From Bacteroidetes/Chlorobi group bacterium ChocPot_Mid (GTDB lineage: Bacteria; Bacteroidota; Ignavibacteria; Kapaibacteriales; UBA2268), in assembly GCA_003731675.1 (NCBI GenBank), contig RCNQ01000182.1, positions 1 through 6,598 on the forward strand: DNA of 6,598 bases, written 5' to 3'. Both the position numbers and the translations under genes were made by a program. Positions 1-6,598 of this stretch are shown here, piece by piece; position 1 is the first letter of the stretch; each line of letters starts with the position of its first letter. Below the pieces are notes generated by a model. It was not told the DNA's origin, ran no database searches, and saw only the letters and a list, made by a program, of their open reading frames with translations.

Positions 1-1
1 G

Positions 2-1981
2 CTTTTAGATGAAGTCACTGTAACCGGCAGACAATCAACAATAATATCCAAAGCAGAAATAGCAAAATCCGAACAAATTACAATGCAGGGGTTAAGAAAA
101 GCGGCTTGCTGTAATTTGGGTGAGAGCTTCCAAACGAATGCTTCAGTAGATGTAGAATACACAGATGCAATTTCAGGAGCAAAACAAATTCAATTACTTG
201 GGTTGGATGGTTCTTACACTCAGATAATGACAGAAAAAATTCCGAATTTAAGAGGTATTGGTGCAACTTATGGTTTGAACTATATCCCGGGTCCATGGAT
301 GGAGTCAATACAAATCTCTAAAGGTGCGGCATCCGTAACAACCGGTTATGAATCAATAACGGGGCAAATTAATGTTGAGTATAAAAAGCCAAATACCAGT
401 GAGCCATTTTTTGTGAATTTTTATGCAAACCATAAGGGTAGATTTGAAGGTGATATGAATTCAAAATATGAATTTAATGATAAGTTGAGTACAATGTTAT
501 TGCTCCATGGTAATAAGATGGGGACTCAGCTTGATGAAAATGGAGATAAGTTTCTTGACATGCCAATGGAGGAACAATACAACATAATGAACAGATGGAA
601 TTATGTTACAGATAATGTTCATATCCAAGCAGGTGCAAAGGTTCTTTACGAGGATAGAAAAGGCGGACAACTTGATTATTTCAATAAAGCTGACAATTCA
701 TCTCTTTACGGTCTGAATGTTTTAACAAAACGATATGAAGGATTTTGGAAAAGCGGAATTATTATTGATGATGTTAAGTATAAAAGTCTGGCATTAATTC
801 TATTTGCTTCTGACCATAGTCAGGATTCATATTTTGGTAAAAATAAATATTTAGGTAAACAAAAATCAATGTATGCTAATCTGATTTATCAATTTGCATT
901 CGAGACAGGGCATAAAGACTCACATGAAGAACATTCAAAAGAAGCAATGGATGAAAATCAACATGAACAGCCTAATAATGATTTTGAATTGACACATAAT
1001 ATTACTCTTGGCTTGAGTTGGCAATTCGACGAGTATAATGAAAGTTATAAATTGGATAAACTTGACAGGATTGACAGAATACCAGGGATTTTTACTGAAT
1101 ATTCATTGTCAGGATTATATGGACTGACAATAGTCGGTGGTTTAAGAGCTGATTTTCATAATCTTTTCGGAACATTTTTCACACCGAGAATGCATATAAG
1201 GTATGAATTAGACCCGACAACAATTATAAGACTATCGGGAGGTAAGGGTTATCATATATCGAATATCTTAGCCGAGAATACAGGTATAATGGCAAGTTCA
1301 AGGGATTTTGTAATTGAAGAAAAACTTAATCCGGAAGAAGCATGGAATTATGGTTTAAATATTTCCAAGGATTTCTATATAGGAGATATTTCATTTACTC
1401 TCAATGCAGAGTATTATAGAACTGATTTTACAAATCAGATTATCATGGACCTTGACAGAAATACACAAGAGGCAGTATTTTATAATTTAAATGGTAAGTC
1501 TTATTCGAATAGTTTTCAGGTTGATTTGATATTCGAACCAATAAATAATCTTGAGATAACAACTGCTTACAGATTAAATGATGTTCAAATGACTTTCGAC
1601 GGGAAACTAAATCAGAAGCCATTAATTAACCGACATAAAGGTTTTCTGAATTTAGCATATACAATTGATAATGCTCATTGGACTTTTGACCTTACATTTG
1701 ATTTGAACGGTGGAGGAAGATTGCCAAATACTGAAAACAATCCTGAAGAATATCGTTTGGCAAAAACTTTTCCTGCGTATCTGCTTTTACACGGACAAAT
1801 AGAGAAGAACTTCGATGCATTCAGTATTTATCTTGGCGCTGAGAATTTGCTTGACTACAAACAAACAAATCCGATATTATCAGCCAGTAACCCATTTGGA
1901 AAGTATTTCGACAGTTCGATGATTTGGGCTCCTATTGTCGGCAGAGTCATTTATCTTGGTTTAAGATTAAATCTGAGATAA
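2..1981 (+). CDS. TonB-dependent outer-membrane receptor, 5'-truncated by window edge
   Basis: This is a TonB-dependent receptor, which uses TonB-ExbBD energy to import a substrate across the outer membrane. The frame is open from base 2, so the true start is outside the window and the Met codon at 83 is internal. The first residues (LLDEVTVTGRQ) resemble the TonB-box segment that follows a carboxypeptidase-regulatory-like domain in Bacteroidota receptors, so a signal peptide and probably that domain are missing. The plug runs from about base 20 to 390 and includes AACCNLGESF (Cys pair at 107-112), IQLLGLDGSYTQI and ISKGAASVTTGYESITGQINV. A beta-barrel of alternating strands follows, with TPRMHIRYELDPTTIIRLSG near 1180-1240 and a C-terminal AENLLDYKQ...GRVIYLGLRL signature. 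A hydrophilic segment at 905-980 contains four His and many Asp/Glu, and probably forms an extracellular loop. The protein ends in Arg rather than the usual aromatic residue. Family assignment is secure; the substrate is unknown, with a metal or metal chelate as a guess. Confidence 0.93.
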   Translation, partial: LLDEVTVTGRQSTIISKAEIAKSEQITMQGLRKAACCNLGESFQTNASVDVEYTDAISGAKQIQLLGLDGSYTQIMTEKIPNLRGIGATYGLNYIPGPWMESIQISKGAASVTTGYESITGQINVEYKKPNTSEPFFVNFYANHKGRFEGDMNSKYEFNDKLSTMLLLHGNKMGTQLDENGDKFLDMPMEEQYNIMNRWNYVTDNVHIQAGAKVLYEDRKGGQLDYFNKADNSSLYGLNVLTKRYEGFWKSGIIIDDVKYKSLALILFASDHSQDSYFGKNKYLGKQKSMYANLIYQFAFETGHKDSHEEHSKEAMDENQHEQPNNDFELTHNITLGLSWQFDEYNESYKLDKLDRIDRIPGIFTEYSLSGLYGLTIVGGLRADFHNLFGTFFTPRMHIRYELDPTTIIRLSGGKGYHISNILAENTGIMASSRDFVIEEKLNPEEAWNYGLNISKDFYIGDISFTLNAEYYRTDFTNQIIMDLDRNTQEAVFYNLNGKSYSNSFQVDLIFEPINNLEITTAYRLNDVQMTFDGKLNQKPLINRHKGFLNLAYTIDNAHWTFDLTFDLNGGGRLPNTENNPEEYRLAKTFPAYLLLHGQIEKNFDAFSIYLGAENLLDYKQTNPILSASNPFGKYFDSSMIWAPIVGRVIYLGLRLNLR

Positions 1982-2003
1982 AAAAATTCTGATAGGAAAG
2001 TTA

Positions 2004-2041
2004 GAGGGCTGTCTCAAACTAAGAGGTAGCCCTTATTTTAT
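2004..2041 (+). terminator. Rho-independent-like terminator after the TonB receptor gene
   Basis: Bases 2005-2015 (AGGGCTGTCTC) pair with 2023-2033 (GAGGTAGCCCT), giving an 11-bp stem with two central G·U pairs and a 7-base loop. The T-rich run TTATTTTAT follows directly at 2033-2041. The hairpin starts 24 bases after the receptor stop codon. The T-rich part overlaps the last codon of surE on the other strand. Read from the minus strand, the two wobble pairs become A·C mismatches and the nearest T run (opposite 1981-1986) is about 18 bases away. The structure is therefore better suited to stopping plus-strand transcription, although a bidirectional role is possible. Confidence 0.72.
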
Positions 2042-2799
2042 AGAAAATTATTATTTTTCTTAAGCTCATCAATGAGTAAATTGTCTGCAAGCTTTAATTT
2101 AATTGGAGAGACTGAGACATAACCTTGTAACAATGCATAATCATCAGTTTCAAGGTCCTCTTCGTTAACTATATATTCTCCTGAAAACCAATAGTAATCT
2201 CTTTCGAATGGGTCTTGCCTTTTGTCGTACCAATCTTTCCATTTTGCATTGCTTGGTCTTGTGATTTTTATTCCCTTAATTTGTTCCTGAGGTAAATCAG
2301 GGACATTAATGTTTATCAAAGAACCTTGGAATAAAGGATTATGACTAATCTCTTTTGCCAACAATGTTGCATATTTTGCTGATAGCATTGTATCTGTTCT
2401 TCGGCTATGAGAGTTTACAGATACAGCGATTGATGGTATTCCAACGAGCATGCCTTCAGTAGCGGCAGCAACAGTACCGGAGTAAATAATGTTGATAGAT
2501 GTATTTCTACCGAAATTTACGCCAGAGACAACTAAATCTGGCTTTTTGTCTAATAAGTTAGCAATAGCTAACTTGACGCAATCACTTGGAGTTCCATAAA
2601 CAGCAGTTCCAAAACGTGAACCATTTAAATGATAAGAAGATGTTCTCAATGGATATTCGATTGTTAGTGCGTGACTGACTGCACTTTGTTGCTTGGCTGG
2701 TGCTACTACGTGTATATTACCGATTTCACGGAGAGCATCAGCAAGATTGTGCAATCCTGGTGAATCAATTCCATCGTCATTTGTTACGAGTATTTCCAC
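2038..2799 (-). CDS. surE: 5'/3'-nucleotidase SurE (GTG start)
   Basis: SurE is a metal-dependent phosphatase that dephosphorylates 5'- and 3'-nucleoside monophosphates in the cytoplasm; many homologues also act on short polyphosphates. The protein is 253 residues, normal for the family. The N-terminal ILVTNDDGIDSPG contains the metal-binding Asp8-Asp9, VAPAKQQSAVSHALT supplies Ser39, and VVSGVNFGRN supplies Asn95. These match the four ligands of characterised SurE proteins. YGTPSDCVK (68-76) and IYSGTVAAATEG (105-116) are further signatures. The start is GTG at 2799-2797. No ATG lies nearby, and the NDDG motif at residues 7-10 fixes the start here. AAGG at 2808-2805, overlapping the rseP stop codon, is a plausible ribosome-binding site with 5-base spacing. 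The gene is last in the minus-strand operon, 7 bases after rseP, and converges on the receptor gene. The assignment is very secure. Confidence 0.96.
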   Translation of the reverse strand: MEILVTNDDGIDSPGLHNLADALREIGNIHVVAPAKQQSAVSHALTIEYPLRTSSYHLNGSRFGTAVYGTPSDCVKLAIANLLDKKPDLVVSGVNFGRNTSINIIYSGTVAAATEGMLVGIPSIAVSVNSHSRRTDTMLSAKYATLLAKEISHNPLFQGSLININVPDLPQEQIKGIKITRPSNAKWKDWYDKRQDPFERDYYWFSGEYIVNEEDLETDDYALLQGYVSVSPIKLKLADNLLIDELKKNNNFL

Positions 2800-2804
2800 A
2801 ACAA

Positions 2805-2808
2805 CCTT
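2805..2808 (-). promoter_or_regulatory. Likely ribosome-binding site for surE
   Basis: On the minus strand AAGG lies inside TAAGG, where TAA is the rseP stop codon, 5 bases before the surE GTG start. It supports the non-ATG start and suggests that ribosomes finishing rseP feed surE. The motif is only four bases and could be fortuitous, especially as Bacteroidota often do not depend on Shine-Dalgarno pairing. Confidence 0.45.
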
Positions 2809-4174
2809 ATCTCATAATATCAAGATAAATGACAAAAGCCATAAATGCCAATAGAATTGCCATCCCAACCTGTTGAACAGCCATTTTAACTTTTAAAGGT
2901 ATTTCCCTTCTAAAAATAGCTTCAAGAATAATAATTACTAAATGCCCTCCATCAAGAGCAGGAAACGGTAATATATTTACCACAGCTAACATAACAGACA
3001 TCAATGCAAGAAAGTTTAAAAAGCTTATGATTCCTCTTTCGGCTTGTTGCGATGCCATTTTTGCTATTGCAATTGGACCACCGACTGATTTAGTAAATGA
3101 GACATTGCCGGTAATCATTTGTACGAATGAGCCGACAATCATCTGAGTTGTGCTATAGGTTTCCTTGGCACCAAGAGCTATGGCTGAAAAGAAATTATAA
3201 TCTTCATGTTTTGTTTTTCCTGTATAGATTTCGGCAATACCTACACCGATGATTCCATCTTCAGTTGGAGTAATAGAGTCAGAGCTAATTTTTTGGTTTC
3301 TTTTCCAAGTTAAAAGGACAGGTTTTTGTTTATTATTACTTATAACAGTCTGGAAATCTTTTGCTGATAATATTGGTTCGTTATTAACTGCAATGATACT
3401 GTCATTTTCCTTCAAACCGAGTTTACCCGCTGGTTTGAGTGTTTGAACCGCTGTGATGAGAACTTTAACATTTTCTGGATTTAGACCGATTGGTTTTCTA
3501 TCAGCCAAATCCTTAACTATTTTGTTACCATCAGCAACGATGTTTGTTTTTGCACCATCACGAACCAGAACAATATTTCTTTGAGCTCCCATATCTTCGA
3601 GTGAGAGAGCAAGAATAAACTCATCCCAGGTATTAATTTTTTTATTATTTATTGAAAGAATTTTATCGCCTGGCTTGAAACCAATATCACGAGAAATTGA
3701 CTTTTCGGCAACAGAGCCGATGGTTGTTGTAGCCCAAAAATTTCTACCTTGAGATTGAATAATAAAAGTAAAAATTACAATGGCAAGAATGATATTCATA
3801 AGAACACCACCGCTAATTGCAAGTGCTTTTTGGAAAGCATTTTTTGAACGGAATTCCCAAGGTTTAGGTGGAGTATCTTTCATATTTGTATCCATAGAGT
3901 CATCAACCATTCCAGCAATTTTCACATATCCGCCAATAGGAAAAGCCGCCAAACGATAGTCAGTATGCCCTTCCCCATCGAAATCATCGGGTAAGCTTCC
4001 GAATGAAAATCCTGTCTTCTTATTCCATCCAAATAATCTATAACCCATACCAAATGCGAAAACTTCTGCTCTCATACCTGACAATCGTGCAAGTATAAAA
4101 TGACCAAATTCGTGAACCAATACTAATATTCCAATGGCTATAATAAAGTAAATTATTGTCATTAATGTTTCCAT
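2807..4174 (-). CDS. rseP: Site-2 intramembrane zinc metalloprotease RseP family
   Basis: This is an inner-membrane S2P-type protease that cuts transmembrane segments of its substrates (in E. coli the anti-sigma factor RseA and leftover signal peptides). The 455 residues match the usual length. Visible parts in order: TM1 (about 5-27) carrying the zinc/catalytic HEFGH at 21-25; the membrane-associated FPIGGYVKIAGM segment at 78-89; PKPWEFRSK (103-111), typical of FCB-group members; TM2 (about 114-140); two PDZ domains (about 148-215 with GFKPGDKILSINNK, and 237-312 with GLKENDSIIAVNNE); SVGGPIAIA (363-371); TM3 (about 382-404); ALDGG with the third zinc ligand Asp408; and TM4 (about 432-453). 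The start is ATG at 4174, preceded by purine-rich AAGAAGAAG; an ATG four codons later is an alternative. It lies 13 bases after dxr and 7 before surE. The local substrate cannot be read from this window, since no sigma/anti-sigma pair is present. Confidence 0.95.
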   Translation of the reverse strand: METLMTIIYFIIAIGILVLVHEFGHFILARLSGMRAEVFAFGMGYRLFGWNKKTGFSFGSLPDDFDGEGHTDYRLAAFPIGGYVKIAGMVDDSMDTNMKDTPPKPWEFRSKNAFQKALAISGGVLMNIILAIVIFTFIIQSQGRNFWATTTIGSVAEKSISRDIGFKPGDKILSINNKKINTWDEFILALSLEDMGAQRNIVLVRDGAKTNIVADGNKIVKDLADRKPIGLNPENVKVLITAVQTLKPAGKLGLKENDSIIAVNNEPILSAKDFQTVISNNKQKPVLLTWKRNQKISSDSITPTEDGIIGVGIAEIYTGKTKHEDYNFFSAIALGAKETYSTTQMIVGSFVQMITGNVSFTKSVGGPIAIAKMASQQAERGIISFLNFLALMSVMLAVVNILPFPALDGGHLVIIILEAIFRREIPLKVKMAVQQVGMAILLAFMAFVIYLDIMR

Positions 4175-4187
4175 AAATCTTCTTCTT

Positions 4188-5357
4188 TTATTTATTCAAA
4201 TTGTTAATAAATTGATGAACGAAATGTCGAACATCATTATCTGTATCAATAATATCTGTTAAATCCGGTTTTTTTTGAATTTTTATTTCTGTTAACGCGG
4301 CTTCAATGCAACGAGGAATATCTGTGAATTTTATTTTATTTTCCAAAAAAGCAAAAACAGCAATTTCGTTGGCAGCATTAATTATGGTTGGCGCAGTACC
4401 TCCTGTTTCCAAAGCATCGAAGGCATATTTTAAGCAGGTAAATTTTTCATAATCAGGTTTAAAAAAAGTAAGTTCATTCAAGCTTGCTAAATCCAATCGG
4501 GGAAAATCATATTTGAGTCTTTTTGGGTAAGATAATGCATAAGATATTGGAATTCTCATATCAGGCAAACCCATTTGTGCTTTAACAGAGCCATCAACAA
4601 ATTGAACCATTGAATGAACAATACTCTGAGGATGTATTAATACATCAATTTTTTCTTTAGGTATATTGAATAACCAGAATGCCTCAATCACCTCGAAACC
4701 TTTGTTCATCATAGTAGCTGAGTCAATTGTGATTTTATTTCCCATTGTCCAGTTAGGGTGTTTTAAGGCATCTTTGGCTGTGATTTTTTCTAATTCATCG
4801 AGAGGAGTATTTAGAAAAGGTCCTCCTGAAGCAGTAAGAATAATTTTCTCAACTTCTTTAATTGACTCTCCGACAAGACATTGCAAGATAGCACTATGTT
4901 CACTATCAACAGCAATGATTTCCACATTATGTTTTCTTGCGGATTTTGTAATTACAGAACCTGCAGAAACCAAAGATTCTTTATTTGCCAGTGCAATTGT
5001 TGTGCCTGATTTAATTGCTTCCATTGTAGGTTCTACTCCACTGAATCCTACTAATGCTGACAATACTAAATCATTAATTGTGTCTCCGGCTGCTTCAATC
5101 AACCCTTTTTTCCCGTGCAATATTTTGCCATTGAAATCAACCTGAGATATGAATTTCTCATAAGCATGTTTATCTTTGATTACAACCCCTATGGGTTTGA
5201 ACTTTTTAATCTGTTTTGCTAAAAGCTCTATATTGGTATTAGTTGTTAAATAACCGATTCTAAAATGTTGCGGTATTGAATCAAGAACTTGCAAAGCCTG
5301 AATACCAATTGAGCCAGTTGAACCGAGAATTGTTATTATTTTTTGGTTTTTGCTCAT
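4188..5357 (-). CDS. dxr: 1-deoxy-D-xylulose 5-phosphate reductoisomerase (Dxr/IspC)
   Basis: The enzyme converts 1-deoxy-D-xylulose 5-phosphate to 2-C-methyl-D-erythritol 4-phosphate with NADPH and a divalent metal. This is the first committed step of the MEP isoprenoid pathway in the cytoplasm and the target of fosmidomycin. Numbered from the ATG at 5357, the protein has 389 residues, normal for the family. It shows the NADPH-binding GSTGSIG at 12-18, ALANKESLVSAG near 122-133, VDSEHSAI with metal ligands Asp151 and Glu153, TASGGPF with Ser177, HPNWTMG with His200 and the flexible-loop Trp203, and IDSATMMNKGFEVIEA with Ser213, Asn218, Lys219 and metal ligand Glu222. The C-terminal helical domain follows. 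All catalytic residues are present. The ATG overlaps the rng stop by one base (TGATG), which implies translational coupling. A TTG one codon upstream is in frame but is a less likely start. Confidence 0.97.
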   Translation of the reverse strand: MSKNQKIITILGSTGSIGIQALQVLDSIPQHFRIGYLTTNTNIELLAKQIKKFKPIGVVIKDKHAYEKFISQVDFNGKILHGKKGLIEAAGDTINDLVLSALVGFSGVEPTMEAIKSGTTIALANKESLVSAGSVITKSARKHNVEIIAVDSEHSAILQCLVGESIKEVEKIILTASGGPFLNTPLDELEKITAKDALKHPNWTMGNKITIDSATMMNKGFEVIEAFWLFNIPKEKIDVLIHPQSIVHSMVQFVDGSVKAQMGLPDMRIPISYALSYPKRLKYDFPRLDLASLNELTFFKPDYEKFTCLKYAFDALETGGTAPTIINAANEIAVFAFLENKIKFTDIPRCIEAALTEIKIQKKPDLTDIIDTDNDVRHFVHQFINNLNK

Positions 5358-5371
5358 CAAATATAATCCTG
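5357..5371 (-). promoter_or_regulatory. rng/dxr stop-start overlap with Shine-Dalgarno-like site
   Basis: Read on the minus strand, CAGGA (5371-5367) precedes TGATG, in which the rng TGA stop (5359-5357) and the dxr ATG (5357-5355) share one A. The AGGA lies 9 bases before the ATG. Such an arrangement usually allows terminating ribosomes to restart on the next gene, keeping dxr translation tied to rng translation. The overlap is read directly from the sequence; the coupling is inferred. Confidence 0.6.
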
Positions 5372-6598
5372 AGTAATATCTTTTTGTTGTCTGACAGAAT
5401 AAAATCTGAAATCATCCATCTTAAGTACATCACTTTGCTGAACTTTTATTTTGACAAAGTATTTTATCATTAATCTTGATAATCTTGAAATTGTACCCTC
5501 AGTAAGGTATGTTGCAAGATGAGGATGGACATGCAGAATTAATCTGAATTCCCTCGAATGTATGCGGAAGTTTTTCAGCCATCTTTCGAGTGCATTGGAA
5601 ATAACTCCTTTGGATGTTACTCTACCAGAACCTTGACACATTGGACATTCTTCACTGATTTTTTCACCAATATTCTGATTAATTCTTTGTCTTGTAATTT
5701 GCATGATACTAAGTTGTGTTAAAGGATAGACCATGGTTTTTGCTCTGTCCTTATTCAGTTCTTTTCTCATTTCATCGAGTAATTTTTTCTTATTTTTTTG
5801 ACGTTTAACGTCAATCATATCAATTAATACCATACCACCGATATCACGCAATCTTATCTGCCTGGCAATTTCTCTGATTGCTTCCATATTTGTCAGAAAG
5901 GCATTTTGTTCGTGCTGGTCTTCACCTGTAGTCGTGGATTTTCCTGAGTTAACATCAACAACAACCATTGCTTCGGTTTGGTCAATAACTATTGAGCCAC
6001 CACTGGGAAGATAAACTTTTCGTTTTGAAGTTGATTCAAGCTCTTTTTCGATACCGAATTTATCAAATATTGGTGCTTTTTCATTATATAAATCAACCTT
6101 GTTTACTAAATGTGGTGAGAAAGATTTCAGATAAGTAATTATTTCCTTGTGAAGTTTTTTTGAATCAACAACAACTCTTTTAACTTCAGGAGTAAACAGG
6201 TCTCTGATAACTGAAGTAGCAATTTTCAAATCCTGATATAGCAAACCCGGGGAATCCATTTTTTTTACTTTTTCTTCAATTTCCTTCCAGACCTCAAGTA
6301 AACTTTTCCAATCATTGAGTAGTTCTGAGTCATTTTTATTCAATGCGGCAGTTCTAATAATACAACCATAATCCATAGGGAGTACTGTACGGGCTAATTG
6401 ACGTAATCGCTTTCTTTCGTGGATAGAATTTATTTTTCTTGAGATGCCAATTGAGGTTTCGAATGGCATTAAGACTGTATATCTTCCAGGAATTCCAATT
6501 TTAGTTGTTACTTTAACACCTTTAGAACTATAAGCTTCTCGCACAATCTGTACAATGACATTTTGCCTTGGTTCAATGTTTATGTTGAATGTACCTAA
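5357..6598 (-). CDS. rng: Ribonuclease E/G family protein (RNase G type), N-terminus outside the window
   Basis: RNase E/G endonucleases cut single-stranded AU-rich RNA from monophosphorylated 5' ends, acting in rRNA maturation and mRNA decay. The frame stays open to the right edge, giving 413 residues; roughly 80-110 N-terminal residues are missing. The GTG at 6544 is internal. The visible start (LGTFNINIEPRQ...) is the end of the S1 domain, followed by KVTTKIGIPGRYTVLMPF. The DNase I-like catalytic core has VVVDVNSGKS (Asp codon 5956-5954) and GGMVLIDMIDV (first Asp codon 5821-5819), matching catalytic Asp303 and Asp346 of E. coli RNase E with a two-residue longer spacing. The zinc-link CPMCQGSG has Cys codons at 5647-5645 and 5638-5636. 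Only about 90 residues follow it, with no long disordered degradosome scaffold, so this is the G type. It is the first visible gene of the operon and overlaps dxr by one base. Confidence 0.94.
   Translation of the reverse strand, partial: LGTFNINIEPRQNVIVQIVREAYSSKGVKVTTKIGIPGRYTVLMPFETSIGISRKINSIHERKRLRQLARTVLPMDYGCIIRTAALNKNDSELLNDWKSLLEVWKEIEEKVKKMDSPGLLYQDLKIATSVIRDLFTPEVKRVVVDSKKLHKEIITYLKSFSPHLVNKVDLYNEKAPIFDKFGIEKELESTSKRKVYLPSGGSIVIDQTEAMVVVDVNSGKSTTTGEDQHEQNAFLTNMEAIREIARQIRLRDIGGMVLIDMIDVKRQKNKKKLLDEMRKELNKDRAKTMVYPLTQLSIMQITRQRINQNIGEKISEECPMCQGSGRVTSKGVISNALERWLKNFRIHSREFRLILHVHPHLATYLTEGTISRLSRLMIKYFVKIKVQQSDVLKMDDFRFYSVRQQKDITQDYI

Noticed and set aside
83..85. ATG at 83 as the start of the TonB receptor
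   Set aside because: The same frame is open back to base 2 and encodes a recognisable LDEVTVTG segment and the beginning of the plug, so the Met is internal.
78..308. Minus-strand open frame opposite the receptor plug
   Set aside because: It has low-complexity Leu/His/Ser-rich content with no domain, and lies opposite a well-conserved receptor region; it is a shadow frame.
905..980. His/Glu-rich stretch as a tandem repeat
   Set aside because: The HEE, HSK and HEQ segments are not periodic at the DNA or protein level; this is biased composition, not a repeat array.
2004..2034. Resemblance of GGGCTGTCTCAAA to insertion-sequence terminal repeats
   Set aside because: There is no transposase, second end or target duplication in the window. 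The sequence forms a self-contained hairpin followed by a T-rich run, which a terminator explains better.
3249..3446. Short plus-strand open frame opposite the second PDZ region of rseP
   Set aside because: It lies inside rseP on the opposite strand and shows no recognisable motif or ribosome-binding context.
4666..5145. 159-codon plus-strand open frame antisense to dxr
   Set aside because: It lies wholly within the strongly conserved dxr coding sequence, has no recognisable domain, and its composition is that of a reverse-complement shadow.
5358..5360. TTG at 5360 as the dxr start
   Set aside because: The next codon is ATG, which gives the usual N-terminus ahead of the GSTGSIG motif and a classical TGATG overlap with rng.
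5276..5473. Short plus-strand open frame across the dxr/rng junction
   Set aside because: It overlaps two well-supported genes on the opposite strand and has no recognisable motif.
6542..6544. GTG at 6544 as the start of the RNase E/G gene
   Set aside because: The frame continues to the right edge with residues that fit the end of the S1 domain. Starting here would remove that domain, which the family needs.

Overview
The window is AT-rich bacterial DNA, densely coding, and it looks like ordinary chromosomal core sequence. It most likely comes from the Bacteroidota/Chlorobiota (FCB) group. Three observations support this: a TonB-dependent receptor of the kind typical of Bacteroidota, with an LDEVTVTG segment leading into the plug; a site-2 protease carrying the AGMVDDSMD and PKPWEFRSK segments usual in that group; and an RNase G-type protein whose tail looks more like Ignavibacteria/Chlorobi homologues than classical Bacteroidia ones. 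The finer placement is a judgement from memory of these families, not a computed result.

Layout: two transcription units converge near position 2000. From the left edge to 1981, on the plus strand, lies the 3' part of an outer-membrane TonB-dependent receptor gene whose beginning is outside the window. A 56-base gap follows, holding a hairpin terminator that is better formed for plus-strand transcription. From 2038 to the right edge, on the minus strand, run four tightly packed genes, in transcription order: rng (RNase E/G, 5' end outside the window), dxr/ispC (MEP isoprenoid pathway), rseP (intramembrane zinc protease) and surE (nucleotidase). Their junctions are a 1-base overlap (TGATG), a 13-base gap and a 7-base gap, so they almost certainly form one operon whose promoter lies beyond the right edge.

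How they work together: the four minus-strand genes are housekeeping functions in RNA processing and decay, isoprenoid precursor synthesis, envelope proteolysis and nucleotide turnover. They share expression rather than a single pathway. The receptor is functionally separate. Its paired cysteines in the plug and a His/Asp/Glu-rich segment hint at a metal-related substrate, but this is inference.

I found no mobile element, CRISPR array, tRNA, rRNA, riboswitch or phage gene, and nothing that amounts to an undescribed system. The observations below are modest.
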